DNA of 8,760 nt from Lachnospiraceae bacterium UBA4711 (GTDB taxonomy: Bacteria > Bacillota > Clostridia > Lachnospirales > Lachnospiraceae): positions 5,195-13,954 of the forward strand of contig DHJV01000070.1 in the NCBI GenBank assembly GCA_002404515.1, read 5' to 3'. A program made the position numbers and the translations under genes. Shown here one piece after another: positions 7,161 to 8,760 of the stretch (positions within the stretch are counted from its first letter, which is position 1; each line of letters starts with the position of its first letter). A model generated the notes under the pieces. That model had not been told where the DNA came from. It saw only the letters and a list, made by a program, of their open reading frames with translations, and made no database searches.

Positions 7161-8009
7161 TTAGTTACCTCCAGATCTCTTAAATGTCTTGTTCTCTACT
7201 ACAATCGTTACATTGAATGGGCTTGAATAGTTCAGGTAGCACTCTTTATTGTTTTTATCAACCATAACCCATTGACTTTCAAAAGCATCCTCGTTGCCAC
7301 GGGCATCGAATTCAACCGACACAACAGCTCGTTCATTTGGAACCGTATCCGGTATGTCAATTGACAGCTGCATGGCACAAGGAGTGATAGAATCCTCGTT
7401 TATACAGATAAGCCTTCGGCCCGTCCATGCGACCTTGCCGGAGTTAAGCAGCTTCCATGTGTGGGTGAAATGCTCGTAAAAATCAACCTCATGTCGCCGG
7501 TCGGCAGGTGCCGTTTCAATCCAGAAAGCATCCCCATCATAGAGCGGCTTATGGAATGACGGCTCGTCCGTTTCCGGCTGCGACAAATACTGCTGATAGT
7601 TCGTCGCTATGATGTCGGCATCAGAATCCGGCTCGTGTATGATTATCTGAAGCTGGTCTGCGAGGGCTTTCGCCAAAGCCGAAGCATTTATATCTGCGTC
7701 CGTTGGGATCGTGAAGTAGTTCATCACGGTTCTGATGGACGCTTTTTTTATGTGCTCCGACAGGTACTTCGCAAGGCCGGTCGTGTTTATCGGATCTGGG
7801 AAAGAGTCCCTATGCTTCTTCGACAAGGGCTTACCGCCGTTGAATAGTTTGGCCCCGTAGTTAGATGAGCTGTAGGCACCTTTTTTCGTGAAAGCATAGC
7901 TGCTCCCTGCCGCCTTAAAGACTTCAATGACGAAGGAGTCCTGATTTGCCACTCCTTCGACGGAGCCATATATTCCTTTGCAAAAATGAGCGAAATCTAT
8001 GCAAATCAC
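7161..8009 (-). CDS. FW-domain (NBR1-Ig-like) protein with an unidentified helical N-terminal domain
   Basis: This 282-residue protein has two parts. Residues 1-145 appear mostly helical (FAHFCKGIYGSVEGV, LFNGGKPLSKKHRDSFP, ALAKALADQLQIII). I cannot name this domain, though I recall similar N-termini in uncharacterised Clostridia proteins. Residues about 158-272 fit the FW (four-tryptophan, NBR1-Ig-like) beta-sandwich: AFWIET, FTHTWKLLNSGKVAW, then VPNERAVVSVEFDARG, AFESQWVMVD and a closing FNVTIVV strand. Tryptophans 163, 185, 195 and 247 fall at the hallmark places. FW domains bind protein partners, as in the autophagy receptor NBR1; bacterial copies are mostly uncharacterised. There is no signal peptide or membrane segment, so it is probably cytoplasmic. 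The start is GTG 8009, directly after AAGGG. That spacing is poor, so expression may depend on the short upstream frame. It is the first sizeable gene of the restriction operon. Confidence 0.8.
   Translation of the reverse strand: MICIDFAHFCKGIYGSVEGVANQDSFVIEVFKAAGSSYAFTKKGAYSSSNYGAKLFNGGKPLSKKHRDSFPDPINTTGLAKYLSEHIKKASIRTVMNYFTIPTDADINASALAKALADQLQIIIHEPDSDADIIATNYQQYLSQPETDEPSFHKPLYDGDAFWIETAPADRRHEVDFYEHFTHTWKLLNSGKVAWTGRRLICINEDSITPCAMQLSIDIPDTVPNERAVVSVEFDARGNEDAFESQWVMVDKNNKECYLNYSSPFNVTIVVENKTFKRSGGN
7168..7172 (-). promoter_or_regulatory. Ribosome binding site supporting a TTG start
   Basis: GGAGG on the minus strand lies within the last codons of the FW-domain gene, 8 nt before the TTG at 7159. 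It justifies the non-ATG start of the helix-turn-helix gene. Confidence 0.75.
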
Positions 8010-8014
8010 CCCTT

Positions 8015-8071
8015 TCAGAAAAGTCCTATCAAAAGTCCTGAAAGTCCTTTTTTCACGGTCCTTGCGCTCAT
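8015..8071 (-). CDS. Possible 18-residue leader peptide ahead of the FW-domain gene
   Basis: ATG at 8071 opens an 18-codon frame (MSARTVKKGLSGLLIGLF) ending in TGA at 8017-8015. AAAAAGGA lies upstream, with 6-7 nt between the AAGGA core and the ATG. The stop is only 5 nt (AAGGG) before the GTG of the next gene, which suggests termination-reinitiation coupling. The peptide is basic then hydrophobic, with a repeated GL(S/L/F) rhythm that comes from the AGGACTTT DNA repeats. It is too short to be assessed by homology. It could be a regulatory leader, a small membrane-active peptide, or chance. Confidence 0.4.
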   Translation of the reverse strand: MSARTVKKGLSGLLIGLF

Positions 8072-8081
8072 AGGAAGTCCT
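8022..8081 (-). repeat. Five spaced AGGAC(C/T) direct repeats in the operon leader
   Basis: On the minus strand AGGACT occurs at 8081-8076, 8048-8043, 8039-8034 and 8027-8022, with the variant AGGACC at 8062-8057. The starts are spaced 19, 14, 9 and 12 bases apart. Three copies extend to AGGACTTT. They surround and fill the short leader frame. They may be a protein or RNA binding array, or sequence duplication. Confidence 0.6.
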
Positions 8082-8149
8082 TTTTCAACTTGGTATCTTA
8101 TTAGTGGATAGCGGAGATGAGAGAGCTTGAGCCGTCGGACCATGGACCT

Positions 8150-8167
8150 TGATATTTAATTATATCA
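8150..8167. promoter_or_regulatory. Inverted repeat over the -10 box, candidate operator
   Basis: TGATAT and ATATCA form perfect 6-bp arms around the spacer TTAATT. The dyad covers the -10 hexamer (8164-8159) and the likely start of transcription. A protein bound here would block the promoter. The helix-turn-helix product of the operon is one candidate ligand, but nothing in the sequence proves it. Confidence 0.5.
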
Positions 8168-8187
8168 CATTTGCTCCCAAAAATCAA
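8159..8187 (-). promoter_or_regulatory. Sigma-A type promoter for the leftward defence operon
   Basis: On the minus strand the -35 box TTGATT (8187-8182) and the -10 box TATAAT (8164-8159) are separated by exactly 17 bp. TG one base before the -10 gives the extended form. Transcription should begin near 8152, leaving a leader of about 140 nt before GTG 8009. It is the only strong promoter I see for the whole gene series to its left. Confidence 0.75.
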
Positions 8188-8253
8188 TACTATGGGGCGA
8201 AAGCAGGCGCAAACCGACACAAACTCACTTTTAATTATCCGCCATCAAGCAAA

Positions 8254-8305
8254 CCGCCTCTCAGTTCGTTCACCGGCCATGAACGATCCGGAGCTGAGAG
8301 GTCGG
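8254..8305 (+). repeat. Long imperfect hairpin in the intergenic region
   Basis: The outer arms CCTCTCAG (8257-8264) and CTGAGAGG (8294-8301) are perfect, extended by CCG and CGG across a one-base bulge. The inner arms TCGTTCA (8266-8272) and TGAACGA (8280-8286) enclose a 7-nt loop. An asymmetric internal loop (T against TCCGGAG) separates the two stems. No T-run follows, so it is not a standard terminator. It may be a structured 5' leader of the downstream gene or a recognition site for a mobile-element protein. Confidence 0.6.
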
Positions 8306-8350
8306 AATCATCAACAGCCTACTACCCGGATTAGGAAGCTGAACCTGACA

Positions 8351-8356
8351 AGGAGG
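8351..8356 (+). promoter_or_regulatory. Strong ribosome binding site for a GTG start
   Basis: AGGAGG lies 8 nt before the GTG at 8365. It is strong support that the 64-residue frame is translated. Confidence 0.75.
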
Positions 8357-8364
8357 GACAAGCA

Positions 8365-8559
8365 GTGACAAAAAGTGAACGTAACAACTGGATCGTGAAC
8401 ATTGAAAACACCGCTGCTGCCATCGAGTCTCAGTTGGGCTCAGCAGTAGTTGAATCTGTTTTCAAGCGCTATGGCGCACACGGCACTTGGGACCTTAGTC
8501 CAAGCGACCTGCCTGAAGTCTTCAGCGAACTGTACGCCATTGAAGCGGAGCTCGACTAA
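8365..8559 (+). CDS. Small acidic protein of unknown function, probable mobile-element gene
   Basis: This 64-residue frame starts with GTG at 8365, placed 8 nt after AGGAGG. The protein begins MTKSERNNWIVNIENTAAAI, appears mostly helical, and ends in an acidic stretch (DLPEVFSELYAIEAELD). I see no signal peptide, membrane segment, zinc site or DNA-binding motif. I have an impression of similar small proteins in Clostridia conjugative elements but cannot name a family. Its start overlaps, as GTGA, the stop of a weaker upstream frame in another phase. It is transcribed away from the defence operon and is followed at once by two hairpins, so it probably belongs to the host-element backbone. Confidence 0.72.
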   Translation: MTKSERNNWIVNIENTAAAIESQLGSAVVESVFKRYGAHGTWDLSPSDLPEVFSELYAIEAELD

Positions 8560-8569
8560 CAGACCGTCC

Positions 8570-8592
8570 TGAGCATGACAGAAAACTGCTCA
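8570..8592 (+). repeat. Short hairpin after the small protein gene
   Basis: TGAGCA (8570-8575) and TGCTCA (8587-8592) are perfect arms around an 11-nt loop. The hairpin begins 10 nt after the stop codon and directly abuts the next hairpin. No T-run follows, so intrinsic termination is unlikely. Confidence 0.5.
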
Positions 8593-8643
8593 CCGTCAGG
8601 CACCGCACCGACTGATCACCGGTGGCTCAACGGTGCTTGACGG
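8593..8643 (+). repeat. Two-tier hairpin with a 13-bp outer stem
   Basis: CCGTCAGGCACCG (8593-8605) pairs with CGGTGCTTGACGG (8631-8643) over 13 positions with a single G-U wobble. Inside, CACCG (8606-8610) pairs with CGGTG (8620-8624) around a 9-nt loop. The 3' arm covers the possible GTG and TTG starts of the right-edge frame, so the fold could mask translation. No T-run follows it. Confidence 0.6.
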
Positions 8644-8760
8644 CACAAGTAAATATCAACAGCTGCCTTTTGAGCGGGAAGCTGCAGACCGGAACGGAGA
8701 AATCTCCGTCGGGACTGTGGTTGGATTTCTATACCTATTTGCAGCTGACCATGAAGGTTT
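8622..8760 (+). CDS. Incomplete reading frame leaving the right edge, identity unknown
   Basis: Two overlapping plus-strand frames stay open to the edge. The one from GTG 8622 (or TTG 8637) has codons ending mostly in G or C, and its product includes SPSGLWLDFYTYLQLTMKV. The other, from GTG 8633, encodes GEISVGTVVGFLYLFAADHEG. Third-base pattern favours the first, but neither has a clear Shine-Dalgarno and about 45 codons are too few to decide. An ACGGAG/CTCCGT inverted repeat at 8694-8709 lies inside. I do not recognise either product. Confidence 0.3.
   Translation, partial: MAQRCLTAQVNINSCLLSGKLQTGTEKSPSGLWLDFYTYLQLTMKV

Larger units (their letters stand above)
8010..8364. other. Intergenic control region between the leftward operon and the plus-strand gene
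   Basis: These 355 bases hold no convincing full-size gene. The left part contains, on the minus strand, a possible 18-codon leader frame, five AGGAC repeats, a strong promoter and an inverted repeat over its -10 box. The right part holds a long imperfect hairpin (8254-8305) and the ribosome binding site of the plus-strand gene. I found no convincing plus-strand promoter. The change of strand and character here probably marks the edge of the defence cargo. Confidence 0.7.

Noticed and set aside
8171..8368. Plus-strand frames before the small acidic protein gene, one ending in a GTGA overlap with it and another at 8149-8334
   Set aside because: They start at TTG or at ATG codons without a Shine-Dalgarno, pass through the long hairpin, and have low-information composition. 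The GTGA overlap alone is not enough, though a 29-codon frame from ATG 8279 cannot be fully excluded.
8593..8643. Intrinsic terminator for the small plus-strand gene
   Set aside because: The stem is strong but is followed by GCACAAGTAAAT rather than a T-run.
1..8760. CRISPR array, tRNA or rRNA genes, insertion sequence
   Set aside because: I saw no regularly spaced long repeats, no tRNA or rRNA signatures, and no transposase or terminal inverted repeats.

Overview
The window is a defence island carried beside what looks like mobile-element backbone, in a low-to-mid GC Gram-positive bacterium. The purine-rich Shine-Dalgarno sites (GGAGG, AGGAGG), the sigma-A type promoter, the frequent GTG and TTG starts and the style of the proteins all suggest Firmicutes, probably Clostridia. 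No sequence here fixes the species.

Nearly everything from 8009 down to 1 reads leftward (minus strand) as one polycistronic unit. In transcription order it holds: an FW-domain (NBR1-Ig-like) protein (8009-7161); a 73-residue excisionase/MerR-like helix-turn-helix protein (7159-6938); hsdM (6857-5034); a half-size hsdS (5037-4255); hsdR (4252-1196); a DUF1837 protein resembling HamA of the Hachiman system (1172-237); and the first 80 codons of a probable HamB helicase that runs off the left edge. Four of the six junctions overlap or leave only 1-2 bases, so the genes are likely co-transcribed and translationally coupled.

Upstream, on the same strand, is an almost textbook promoter (TTGATT, 17 bp, TATAAT with an extended TG). 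An 18-bp inverted repeat overlaps its -10 box. The roughly 140-nt leader holds a possible 18-codon reading frame ending 5 nt before the FW gene's GTG start, plus five spaced AGGAC repeats. This arrangement suggests regulated expression of the whole island from one control region.

Functionally, HsdM, HsdS and HsdR would form a type I restriction-modification complex. HamA and HamB would add a nuclease/helicase abortive defence triggered by DNA damage or phage DNA. The FW protein has no function assigned from sequence; its position at the head of the operon makes it a candidate third component or regulator.

To the right of 8170 the strand switches. A 355-base stretch without a convincing protein gene contains a long imperfect hairpin. 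It is followed by a small acidic protein gene on the plus strand (8365-8559), two abutting hairpins (8570-8643), and an incomplete reading frame leaving the right edge. This part looks like host-element backbone rather than defence cargo.
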